Part shown: piece after piece, positions 50,901 to 59,599 of the stretch
Numbering within the stretch: the stretch's first letter is position 1
Layout: each line of letters begins with the position of its first letter
From: Archegozetes longisetosus
Taxonomy: Eukaryota; Arthropoda; Arachnida; Sarcoptiformes; Trhypochthoniidae
NCBI GenBank assembly: GCA_018873245.2
Contig: JAEMBT020000005.1
Coordinates: forward strand, 12,508,001-12,572,000
Length of the DNA stretch: 64,000 nucleotides
Reading direction: 5' to 3'
Notes under the pieces: generated by a model
Told to the model about the DNA's origin: nothing
Database searches by the model: none
The model's input: only the letters and a program-made list of their open reading frames with translations
Made by a program: the position numbers and the translations under genes

Positions 50901-53900
50901 GAAATTTTTCAGAGTTGACGGTTCGCTAAAGTATGAAATTTAGTTTAATTAACGAAATCTAACAATTCTTAACACAATAGGGGTTCAAACGACTAAATAG
51001 AGAAAGAGAGTGGCGAAGAATTATGATATCTTGTAGTAAGAAAAAAGCTGCGATTGCGTGTCTGCTAAGTTCGTCCTTATATTCATTGAGAAGGTTTGAA
51101 GTGATTAATACTAGTATTAACTTATAGTATAACTTGACTACTGAATTGAGTCAATCAAAAGATGACACAGTAGTGTAGTAGTAGTTTATTAAACAATCGA
51201 AAGTGTTGAAAGTGATTACAATTTATTGGCATACTCATGATTCGCTTACTTCTCCTTAAGGATTGAGCGCTCTACCAATCAGGCTCATTTAATAGTTTTA
51301 TTAAGAGCTCACAATTTTTTGTATAAATATAAAACTTTTAAAATAAGGCAATCTTTTCATTGAATCAATTCCGTCAAACTCGAATAACTACTCGATGATA
51401 GCATAAATAATTTTAAACTTTAATAAAATTGAAGCTATTTTTAAAAATTCTGGCATTAATTAACTTTATAACGAGATTTTGAAAACACATTAAATAACTT
51501 TTCCAAAATCATTGAATCACTTCAGACATCGAGCAATGAATATATTCCTGAAAACTTACTCTGATATGTGGCTATCAGTCGAAAACGTTGGCCACGAGCA
51601 GTTGATCGAAGACAACACCCAATCATTCGAAGAGGCAGAGAAGAAGACTGAGGAAGAAGATAGTGATAAACCAGATCCAGTCACACAACTGGTCATTGCT
51701 TTCTCACGAGCAGCCACTACCGAACATGGGGAGCCATGAAAGAGGACAATCTTTATATGGACTATGCGTTCATATTCTCTCAGAGTTGTGGGGGTGCTGA
51801 GGAAGAAGAGGAAGAGGAAGAAGGCGGCGAAGAAGAGGGGCCTTCGATCCACGAGCAGGAGATGGAAAAACAGAAGCTACTCTTCCAACAGACCAGACTC
51901 GCGCACAGAGGCGTCGCTGAAATGGTTTTGCTCTATATCAGTGCATGTCGTGGGACACAGACTACGATGGTTTTAAAGACTTTGAAATTAGGTATTTGTG
52001 GACTCTTATAGATTTTAATACTTTTAGTTAGATCGAATAACAGTATGAAATTGAAATTAAGTTTTCGGTCGTATGTATAAAGTTTTACTAGTTCTTAAGC
52101 AATTCTGATATAGTTATCCATTATTGGAGTGTATTTTCGTTTCTTCATCTAATAATTAATTTTACATTGATTTACAAAGTAATCTTCTTATAGACTGACT
52201 AAAAATTGCAAAAATATGCGTTCGGTTTGCGTTAAAAGAGCAGATATTGAGGAATCTTTCTAAATTTTCATTAAAATTATTATAATTTCTAATAAATAAC
52301 AATCTTGATGAAATTGCCTCAAAAGTTTATAATAAATTTATTCGTTTACAACATCAGGCATATCAATACTAAAAGGCGGTAACGTCGATGTACAAATGCG
52401 AATGTTAAAACACTTAAAAGAGAAAAAAGACGTCGGATTTTTCATATCAATCGCTGGACTGATGAACTCTTGTTCAGTACTCGATTTGGACGCCTTCGAA
52501 CGTAATCAGAAAGCAGAAGGGCTAGGAGTCGGTTCCGAGGGAACAACAGGAGAGAAGAATATGCACGACTCGGAGTTTACTTGTGCTCTGTTTAGGTTTA
52601 TTCAGCTCCTGTGTGAAGGCCATAATCTCGAGTTTCAGAACTATCTAAGGACGCAAGCAGGAAATACTACTACCGTTAATGTTGTCATTGCAACTGTTGA
52701 TTATCTGTTGAGGCTACAAGAGTCTATTATGGACTTCTATTGGCATTATTCTAGTAAAGAAGTTATTGATCAGTCCGGAAAGGATAACTTTTGCAAAGCC
52801 ATTAACGTAGCCAAACAGGTAAATATCTGTCATTGAACAATTATTAGAAAGAATGCACGGAAACAAAACTTCCAGTTTTCGATAGGCCTTTATTGGTGTT
52901 TGACTTAACACTAATACTCAGAAGGTTTTTACAAAGCTTTTTTAAAAATAATTTCAATTTTTCACTTAAGGCATACTTTTCTGTAGTCTTATTAAAGACC
53001 AATTTAAAAGCATTTTCAGTTTATTGATCAATTGATACCCAATTTAAAATTGACTTTCAAAAGTTTAGAAAATATTTTTCAACTGTTTTCTTTCTAAAGT
53101 TTTAAAACTTTATTTATAAATGAATTCAAAAATGTTTATCAATCTAACGATCAAATTACTAATTAAAGGTATTCAGCACTTTAACCGAATCAATTCAAGG
53201 TCCCTGCTCTATGAATCAACAAGCGTTAGCCCACTCGCGTCTTTGGGATGCAGTTGGAGGTTTTATGTTTTTGTTCGCTCACATGCAAGACAAGCTCTCA
53301 AAGAATTCGTCGCAATTAGACTTATTGCTAGAACTACTAGACTTACAAAAAGAGATGGTTATTATGATGCTGTCAATGCTTGAAGGAAATGTTATGAATG
53401 GCACTATCGGCAAACAGATGGTCGACACCCTAGTCGAGACTGCGCCTAATGTTGAGGTAAATTATCACAATTTTTGTTATTTAATTGAATCTTCAATTTA
53501 ACAATTTTTTCTTTAAATTTTTCAACGCGCAGATGATTCTCAAATTTTTCGACATGTTCTTGAAGCTCAAAGAGCTCACTTCTTCGAGTGCTTTCCAGGT
53601 ATTCACAATGATTCAGTTATTAAATGATTTGATTGATGTACGAAATAGCGGTGTGATATAAAACAAATCACTTATACCGTTCTCTCAGCAAACAATTTAA
53701 AGTCTTTAGAAAAGATTAAATTTTTTTCTACTAAGAATGGGTTAACCGAGTGCTATTAGAGTAGTTACTTTTCTGATTCTTTCAAACTTTGAAATTACTG
53801 ATCCAAGATCTTATTTCCAATAAAATATTTTAGGAGATAGACAAAAGAAACATAGGCTGGGTCACAGCTAAAGACTTCCAGAAAGCAATGGAACAGCAAA

Positions 53901-56900
53901 AAATCTATACGCCAGAAGAGATTCAGTACTTGATGTCTTGTTGCGAACCAAATCATGACGGACTCATTGATTACAGAGAATTCACTGAACGTTTTCATAA
54001 TCCAGCTAAAGATATTGGTTTCAATCTGGCAGTACTTCTGACTAACTTATCCGAACATATGACTAATGATCCCAGACTTCAGCGATTCTTAGAAACTGCT
54101 AGTTCTGTGTTGAATTATTTTGAGAACTTTTTAGGTAGGATCGAGATCATGGGCAGTTCTAAACGTATAGAACGGGTTTATTTTGAGATTAAAGAAGAGA
54201 CCATTAATCAGTGGGAAAAACCACAAATTAAAGAATCGAAGAGAGCCTTCTTTTATAGTATTGTCACTGAAGGTGGAGATAAGGAGAAGTTGGAAGCTTT
54301 TGTAAATTTCTGTGAGGATGCTATTTTTGAAATGCAGCATGCTAGTTCAATTTCTATGGAAGATGACGAAGAACCTACAAAAGCTGGTATTTATGTCTTT
54401 TTTGGTTGCAATTATTGTGAACTTTCAATTTAATTACTTTACTTAAAGATTTTTTCGATCTTTAAAAATTAGTTTTATCGCTATCACTTTTACTATATAT
54501 TGAAGGTTTGACATTTATTTTGAAGCAGAATAGAATGAGATAATTTGTTTAGAAGTTATATTTTGGATTATATTTTAATATTAGTTTTGACTTTCGTAAA
54601 AGTTTCAAAGTTTTAACAATCATAGACAATAGTTTGAAAACTATCGAAAGCTTTTGATTAGAAAAGTTAGCAAAAAATTAAAACGAACTATTATTTATCT
54701 AGCAAACCAAGTTTCTTAAGATAGTTTTTATACATAATTACCAATGTTTGAAAGTAAGTTTTGAAAAGCATATCTTTCAATGCATTCAAATCGATCGGCT
54801 GTAATAAGAATAGATTTGAAATTAATTTTTAAGATTTTTGGTATCATTTAGAAGAGCACTTTTCTATTAGTGAAACTTCGTTTTGATCAACGGTTTTTGC
54901 ATTAATTTAGTCAATACTAAACTTTCATCTACTCAAATAACAGGTGACTATCCTTATCCGGGCAGCGAAGAGGTTCCGACATCTACTTTAGAACCAGTTA
55001 AAAATCTATTCAAATATATCTGGAAAAAGATATGCAAATTATTTTCATACCTAACGCCTGCAAATCTCAAAAAGCAGTGGCAGTCACTCAAAGAGAAAAC
55101 ATATGTCGAATTATTTATTGGATTTTTCAAATTAAGTTTCGGCTCATTCTTCTTCGGTGGTTATTATATGTATTACATAACAAAAGTTGTATTTAAATTT
55201 ATATTGAGATTAATGATTGGCGAACCACTTGCTGGTTCTGTCGATGATGAAGACTATGACGAGAAAGCATTAGTTCCTGCCAGTGCTGGAGGATTTCAGG
55301 CATCTATGGCTTTGGGATCTGATGCCAATGGAAGCCAAAGAATGGCGATTATGAGCGCAGAGGAAGTTGACGTTAGAGACGGTGTTCATAGGAAAGAGAG
55401 TGAACCTATAGTTTCGGATGGACAACTATTGAGTGATAGTATGCTTTTATTTTCAGTTTAATTAATAATTGGTGTTATTTGTGAAAAATAGAAAACATAA
55501 TATCTGGCACTAAACTACTATCATATAGAGCTTGCAAATAGCACTTCGTTGTCAGATATAGTGTTTTTTCTTGCTTAGCTCTCATAAATATACTTTCAAT
55601 AGTTATTTTGAAATCTAAATCAAAACTATGTTTGTGCAGCTTAAACATTAGTTCCGATAAGTTTTCTCGACTCGAGACTTAAAATCTTCAGAAAAATCAG
55701 CTTAAATAAAACAATTTAATCTACTTATCACAGTTGAAAGAACTTTTATCGACAGTCAATTTCAAAATTAGTTTAAAAAGATTTTTCATTTCAAACATTT
55801 GAAATCTATGAGCAGAATATTGAATCAGAAAATTTTTTCTGTCTTTCTAAATATCAAATTGTTATTTTAATCAATAGTTTTGTACTTATTTAAATGATAA
55901 TTAACTTGAGCCCAATCAAACGATGAAACAAATAAATTCTGCTATCTATTCTAAAACCAGCACAAGAACCAGTTCAAACATCCGATGACTCATCAAAAAT
56001 AAACGGACAGATCAAGTCAACTGAAGATGAAAATCAAGATACTTTAGCCAAAGTCGAAGAAGAGGCGCCATCAGAACCACCGCCACCACCTATGGTCCCA
56101 ATAGAAGAGCCGAAACCACAATCAGAAGCAGCTCCAGTTGTGACCTCATTCCCAAATTTCGCTAACTATACGAAACGATTTGTCTATTGTTTGGCCAGAA
56201 ATCTATACACAATCAAAAAGATTGCGCTATTCTTAGCATTTGTTATAAATCTGATGCTACTGTTTTACAAAGTGACCAGTTATATTCCTGACGGCAACGA
56301 CAGTAGTGGTGAAAGTGGTGAAAGTGATATCGTTGATGATAGTATAGATGTGGCCACTGCTGCTGCTGATATACTTGGAGGTAATTATCGGAAAATATTC
56401 ATAATATATGTATCGGCTTAGTATTAATCTACTGATAATAAGCCAAATTATGGTAAGAGTCGGTATACGTGTTTTTAGCTTTTTTTAATTAAATTGAAGA
56501 TTATCTTCTAGGAAGCAAGTGGTTTCTGGGTTTAAGCGTTATTAAGATATCAATATTCTATTGTATTTCTTTATAAGTTTTCTATTGAAATGATTTGAAG
56601 TACTTATTAGGCGCACCAACTCTTACTTCTATACAAAATTTTAAGATAAATTAAGTGTATTTCTGGCTCAAATATTCAAATTTGTAGTTTAAGCTGTTAT
56701 TATGTACCCAAGAATTTGACCAATTATTGTATAATTTTCTAAATTTTAATTTTCGAAATGATCAGCGCAAGTGAGACGCTCTAATTTGAGTTTAATTAAG
56801 GCTAGGTTTAAGGATGAGAATTTATGCGCTTAATGATCATTTTAATATATTTCTAATAAAAAAGTTAAATAGATACACATAACATTGTATATAATGCACT

Positions 56901-58957
56901 CGACTTGTATTAAAGTATTGTTGGCGCGCGTAATCACTTCAGTAGTTTAAACTGCTCAATTCATGTATTCCTAGTATATCAAAATTCTCTCCGATTGATA
57001 TATGTACTTCATACCAACAGGTGGCGACGATGAAGACGAAGAAAATGTGATCGAATGGTTGCAGATGGAAGAAGGCTGGTATTACTTGGAACCGCTCCTT
57101 CGCTGTCTAGCCTTACTCCACTCATTGTTGTCATTCTGTATGTTAATTGCTTACTATAACCTAAAGGTACCGCTAATCATATTCAAGCGCGAAAAAGAGA
57201 TCGCCCGAACAATCGAATTCGACGGTCTCTACATATCAGAACAACCAGAAGATGACTATAGGGCTCATTGGGATAAGTTAGTCATATCTACGCGTTCATT
57301 TCCGGTCAACTATTGGGATAAGTTTGTGAAGAAGAGAGTTAGGGCTAAGTATTCGGAACAATATGATTACGACAACTTGAGTACTTTGTTGGGTATGTCC
57401 AAAAGTGGTTCCATGTCTTTCGAGGAGACACCATCTACTGGCTATTTCAGTTTTATCACTAACTGTGACTGGAAGTATCAGATCTGGAAAGTTGGCGTCA
57501 CTTTTATGGATAATGTAATTATGACTTTTCAGTTAAATCCATTCCTCAAACAACTGGTTAAGTGACTGGTTTGGTAGTATTCACTCAATTTGTTCTTCGA
57601 TAAGAACAACTCAGTTGCAGATTAATTGTTGGAAGAACAGACAAGTCATGGCTTTCCAATATTCACTTATCCTGTTCTTACATAAACTCTTTTATTTGCA
57701 TTATTATACTTATGAAAATTTCAATTGTTTTTCAGGTATTTTTATATAATTTGGTTTATTTCGTGCTATCAGTTATGGGAAACTTCAGTTACTTTTTCTT
57801 TGCCGCACATCTGTTAGATATAGCAGTAGTTATTCCAACGCTTAAGACTATTTTACAATCTGTCACTCACAATGGAAAACAAGTTAGTTTTCACTTTTTC
57901 TAAGACTTCAATTCAATACTAATTTTTGATTTACTTAAACAGCTGGTGTTGACCGTAATGTTGCTCATAATAGTGGTCTATATCTATACAGTAATTGCAT
58001 TTAACTTCTTCAGGAAGTTTTACGTTCAGGAAGAGGACGATCAAGTTGATCAAAAGTGTCATAATATGCTTACAGTATGTCATCTTTATAAAAACAATCA
58101 TTTTTCAAAAATAATCTTTGATTTTTCAGTGAAAACTGCAGTCACTGAAAATTAAACATTAGACACGTCGTTCAAGTTTTGTCCAAGTTTTTATGTTAGT
58201 TCAACATAGATTTTCACTTAAAACTTGATTGTAAGATAGTGTTTGTCAGTTTTATTTATGAGAACCACATTCACTGATAATTAAGCCAAAACACGACATG
58301 ACATTGAAGTACTGTACTATTTTTATGTAGTTTTGTATATGAAACTTCAGCGTAGATATAAGTTTATCTTATCAATTGATTTATTATTAAAAGCTTAATT
58401 ACTCTTCCTCAGTGTTTCGTATTTCACTTATACAAAGGCGTGAGAGCTGGCGGTGGTATCGGAGATGAAATCGAATCTCCAGATGGCGACGAATACGAAG
58501 TCTATCGAATCATATTCGATATAACCTTCTTTTTCTTCGTGATTGTTATCCTACTCGCTATTATTCAAGGTACCCAATAACCAAAACCAGATCGAAGTAA
58601 TTCTTAGCTAATTTCAAACATAATCTAACGATAGGTTTGATCATCGACGCATTCGGTGAACTTCGAGATCAGTTACAGTCAGTCTCAGATGATATGGAAT
58701 CGAATTGTTTTATTTGCGGCATTGGTAAAGACTATTTCGATAAAGTGCCGCATGGGTTCGATACGCACGTGGCCAAAGAGCATAATCTAGCAAACTATAT
58801 GTTTTTCTTGATGCACTTAATCAATAAACCTGACACTGATTATACCGGACAAGAGACTTATGTTTGGGAATACTATCAGAAGAGAACGTGGGATTTCTTT
58901 CCTGTTGGTGAGTGCTTTAGGAAACAATACGAGGACGAACTAGCAGGTGCCACTTAG
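27752..58957 (+). CDS. RyR: ryanodine receptor (intracellular Ca2+ release channel)
   Basis: Complete gene, 46 exons by my reading, about 5,144 residues (insect forms are about 5,100). Homotetrameric channel of the endoplasmic/sarcoplasmic reticulum that releases Ca2+ for muscle contraction. Exons: 27752-27805, 28672-29157, 31609-31886, 32355-32679, 32756-32984, 33238-33552, 33851-34107, 34320-34548, 34786-35223, 35360-35659, 35771-36087, 36384-36704, 36892-37131, 37365-37722, 37813-38703, 38769-39260, 39820-40425, 40875-41335, 41532-41799, 42175-42577, 43214-43770, 44063-44427, 44719-45079, 45315-45592, 45729-45968, 46254-46354, 46604-46911, 47052-47194, 47487-47880, 48065-48346, 48652-49047, 49165-49388, 49630-50031, 50560-50672, 51526-51991, 52358-52818, 53169-53456, 53533-53598, 53834-54386, 54944-55438, 55961-56380, 57021-57514, 57736-57882, 57943-58074, 58413-58569, 58635-58957. 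Every junction keeps phase except inside exon 35, which is one base out of frame at a G run (51728-51731). The start [18 protein letters not shown] matches arthropod receptors. AATAAA at 59184. Confidence 0.97.
27806..28671. other. RyR intron 1
   Basis: 866-bp AT-rich intron with donor GTATTT and acceptor AAAG. Nothing else recognised. Confidence 0.6.
29158..31608. other. RyR intron 2, the largest (2,451 bp)
   Basis: Contains a hairpin-family copy (29219-29282) and, at about 29378-29400, a lone pogo-like terminus (TTCGCTATAATGAGGTTTGA). Open frames within it (for example 29821-30045 and 31162-31359) lack coding character. Its size and position would suit regulatory elements, but none is recognised. 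Confidence 0.5.
29219..29282. repeat. hairpin family A copy, RyR intron 2
   Basis: Arms TTGCAAGAAGAAAGTCTTAA and the complement of TACCGTTCTTCCTAGCAA around loop AAATGCTCTTAGAGTAA. A diverged member of the family described at 50326. Confidence 0.6.
33238..34107 (+). CDS. RyR: RyR exons 6-7: RIH (N-terminal helical) domain
   Basis: Residues about 458-648, helical armadillo-like repeats with the conserved runs [36 protein letters not shown] and [20 protein letters not shown]. Exon 6 opens at a TAGTAGCAG tandem acceptor, so its first one to three residues may vary. Confidence 0.93.
34320..35223 (+). CDS. RyR: RyR exons 8-9: SPRY1 domain
   Basis: Residues about 649-871. The SPRY core is visible as [61 protein letters not shown] and [15 protein letters not shown]. 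It lies in the receptor's outer clamp region. Intron 8 uses the weak donor GTTTGC. Confidence 0.93.
35360..36087 (+). CDS. RyR: RyR exons 10-11: first RyR repeat pair
   Basis: Residues about 871-1076 hold two repeats with the family motif LAEN.H..WA...[25 protein letters not shown] and [20 protein letters not shown], each followed by a HPxLxx(F/Y) element. They form the P1 (RY12) surface domain. Confidence 0.94.
36384..37722 (+). CDS. RyR: RyR exons 12-14: SPRY2 and linker
   Basis: Residues about 1077-1383. The SPRY2 core reads [40 protein letters not shown] and [19 protein letters not shown]; exon 14 continues with [20 protein letters not shown] and [20 protein letters not shown]. Intron 12 has donor GTTTGA. 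Intron 13 carries a family B inverted repeat. Confidence 0.93.
37165..37299. repeat. hairpin family B copy, RyR intron 13
   Basis: Arms of about 31 bp (GTTGACTTTCACTCTTTTAT then TGTTGTAAATC; right arm complement GTTGGTTTTCACTCGTTTAT then TGTTGTGAATC) enclose ~70 bp. Confidence 0.65.
37813..39260 (+). CDS. RyR: RyR exons 15-16: divergent loop and SPRY3
   Basis: Residues about 1383-1844. The first ~180 are a Ser/Thr/Pro-rich, basic, probably disordered and phosphorylatable linker ([40 protein letters not shown]). SPRY3 follows: [40 protein letters not shown] and [20 protein letters not shown]. Exon 15 at 891 bp is the longest. Confidence 0.92.
39820..45079 (+). CDS. RyR: RyR exons 17-23: central helical (RIH/bridging solenoid) region
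   Basis: Residues about 1844-2851. Includes junctional-solenoid helices, an acidic loop ([20 protein letters not shown], exon 18) and the bridging-solenoid core ([100 protein letters not shown]). The exon 23 end ([12 protein letters not shown], donor GTATGG) departs from insect forms and is the least certain junction. Confidence 0.9.
42681..42745. repeat. hairpin family A copy, RyR intron 20
   Basis: Diverged left arm TAATTGGAAGGAAG and well-kept right arm TCACTTATATCGTTTCTTTC then AACAAA. Confidence 0.5.
44470..44639. repeat. hairpin family B copy, RyR intron 22
   Basis: Left arm TTATTGTTTTAAATCATGCT then CAC mirrors right arm GTGAGCATGATCTACAACAA then TA. Interior shares TTAAATTGTGT with the copy at 37165. 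Confidence 0.6.
45131..45240. repeat. hairpin family B copy, RyR intron 23
   Basis: Arms TATTATTGAAAATTACGCTC and the complement of GAGAATGATTTACAACAATA; diverged. Confidence 0.45.
45315..46354 (+). CDS. RyR: RyR exons 24-26: second RyR repeat pair
   Basis: Residues about 2851-3057 with [20 protein letters not shown] and [20 protein letters not shown], each followed by HPxxxPYxLL. This RY34 domain is the phosphorylation hot spot in vertebrate homologues; Ser-rich sequence ([14 protein letters not shown]) sits between the repeats, where kinase sites are expected, with RQSSR resembling a PKA consensus. Confidence 0.92.
46604..50672 (+). CDS. RyR: RyR exons 27-34: bridging solenoid, calmodulin-binding side
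   Basis: Residues about 3057-3811. Conserved runs include [97 protein letters not shown] and [21 protein letters not shown] Lys-rich patch opens exon 33 ([14 protein letters not shown]). Exon 34 (113 bp) encodes [20 protein letters not shown] and [18 protein letters not shown], the region that binds calmodulin in vertebrate RyR1. Confidence 0.92.
46935..46991. repeat. hairpin family A copy with co-varied arms, RyR intron 27
   Basis: 19-bp arms CTTGAAGAAYGAGCTAAGT match at 18 of 19 positions around a 19-bp loop. Both arms have GAGCTAAGT where most copies have GGGATAAGT. Confidence 0.75.
49061..49126. repeat. hairpin family A copy, RyR intron 31
   Basis: Arms TTTGATATGAAGAACGGTTA / complement of GTTAACCCGTTCTGTTAACA; loop AGTGCAATGAAAGCT. 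Both arms share a GGTTAA variant of the core. Confidence 0.6.
50145..50209. repeat. hairpin family A copy, RyR intron 33 (first)
   Basis: Loop ATGTTACGATAGCAG and right arm TCGCTTATCCCATCTTACAA then CAAAA; left arm weaker. Lies 117 bp before another copy in the same intron. Confidence 0.55.
50326..50390. repeat. hairpin family A, best copy, RyR intron 33 (second)
   Basis: 25-bp arms: TTTGTTGGAGGAAGGGGATA then AGAGA on the left; complement of the right arm is TTTGTTGGAAGAACGGGATA then AGTGA; three mismatches. Loop ACGTTATAAAGTTAG. It serves as the family's reference here. Confidence 0.8.
51234..51285 (-). repeat. tRNA-like (SINE-like) fragment, RyR intron 34
   Basis: The minus strand reads GCCTGATTGGTAGAGCGCTC, a good tRNA/RNA polymerase III A box, then AATCCTTAAGGAGAAGTAAG and a B-box-like GCGAATCATGAG. 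Spacing is short and the acceptor stem does not pair, so this is not a working tRNA but may be a tRNA-derived SINE head. Confidence 0.4.
51526..53598 (+). CDS. RyR: RyR exons 35-38: RIH-associated domain, with frame slip
   Basis: Residues about 3811-4238. Exon 35 reads [16 protein letters not shown] to AATTEHG, then the frame stops at 51737. Homology resumes one frame over at [10 protein letters not shown], an acidic Glu run, and [20 protein letters not shown]. One extra G, or two fewer, in the GGGG at 51728-51731 restores both homology and exon phase. Exons 36-38 read [23 protein letters not shown]-free conserved helices including [16 protein letters not shown], and [20 protein letters not shown]. 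Confidence 0.9.
53634..53693. repeat. hairpin family A copy, RyR intron 38 (first)
   Basis: Right arm TCACTTATACCGTTCTCTCA then GCAAAC is intact; left arm is eroded. Confidence 0.5.
53731..53786. repeat. hairpin family A copy, RyR intron 38 (second)
   Basis: CTAAGAATGGGTTAACCGAG, loop TGCTATTAGAGTAG, then TTACTTTTCTGATTCTTTCA. Second copy in a 235-bp intron. Confidence 0.5.
53834..54386 (+). CDS. RyR: RyR exon 39: EF-hand pair and core solenoid
   Basis: Residues about 4239-4423. The second loop ([13 protein letters not shown]) keeps EF-hand ligand spacing; the first ([13 protein letters not shown]) is degenerate, as in other receptors. Followed by [20 protein letters not shown] and [20 protein letters not shown]. 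This region transmits Ca2+ binding to the pore. Confidence 0.93.
54944..58957 (+). CDS. RyR: RyR exons 40-46: transmembrane and pore domain
   Basis: Residues about 4423-5144. Exon 40 holds an auxiliary membrane segment ([20 protein letters not shown]). Exon 41 has a Glu/Pro-rich loop then [20 protein letters not shown] (S1). Exon 42 has S2 ([20 protein letters not shown]). Exon 43 has S3 to the S4-S5 linker, exon 44 S5, exon 45 the GGGIGDE selectivity filter and S6 ([19 protein letters not shown]), exon 46 the zinc-finger-like CFICGIG..HGFDTH..EHN and the C-terminal [13 protein letters not shown]. The position equal to diamondback-moth Gly4946 is Val here (about residue 4924). Confidence 0.94.
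57625..57689. repeat. hairpin family A copy, RyR intron 42
   Basis: Left arm TTGTTGGAAGAACAGACAAG; right arm TCACTTATCCTGTTCTTACA then TAAACT. Confidence 0.6.
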
Positions 58958-59599
58958 ATGTCCACAGAATCAAGTTATAACCAACTCTTAACTTGAACTC
59001 AAACTTTCTTATAACGAGGTTTGACTAATTCTATTTATTATTCAATTCTATTGTAAGTTAATTAGGGCTATTGTTATGTTGAAAGTTACACCCCTTTCAA
59101 TCATGTATTTAAGGCAGATACCTATGAACTTATTGATTTTTCGAGTCAACTGTAAATTGATTTTGTTTGACAAAATCTTATTAAATAAAAAGTTAATTAT
59201 TGCTCAACAGCTTTTCATTCTTTGAATTCAATTTCTCACTAAAATCTCAGAGAACCAGTCAAACTTCAAATCAAACAAAAATCAAAGTTTCAAACTCAAT
59301 GTCTAAGCTTAAAATGTTAAATGAGGAAAAAATTAGTGAAAATTTGAACGTTTATTTACAAATTGTATTGAACTATAAATACTTGTCATACTATATATAC
59401 AGATCACTAAACACTAGAAAATGCTTATTCTTATTGAACAGTTCAGAGATTCAAATGACTAACAAAAAACAAACAATAAATAAAGTTATAACAATTAGCT
59501 TTTCATAAACAACTTTCAATTAAGTATAAACATATTTGAACATTGATTTTAAACAAAATATCTTATATTAAAATTTCTGATTACTATTGGTATAAATAA
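58958..59599. other. convergent 3' intergenic space
   Basis: Holds the receptor's AATAAA at 59184-59189, a lone pogo-like terminus at about 59009-59027 (TATAACGAGGTTTGACTA), and on the minus strand a TTTATT complement at about 59351 that could end the peptidase mRNA. An open frame at 59200-59508 is low-complexity and not supported. Confidence 0.5.

Noticed and set aside
57515..57735. Mutually exclusive exon before exon 43, as in some insect receptors
   Set aside because: The intron shows only a hairpin family A copy and no second membrane-segment frame.
59200..59508. 102-codon frame between receptor and peptidase
   Set aside because: Asn/Lys/Ser low-complexity sequence with no start context or splice signals; it lies in the 3' flank.
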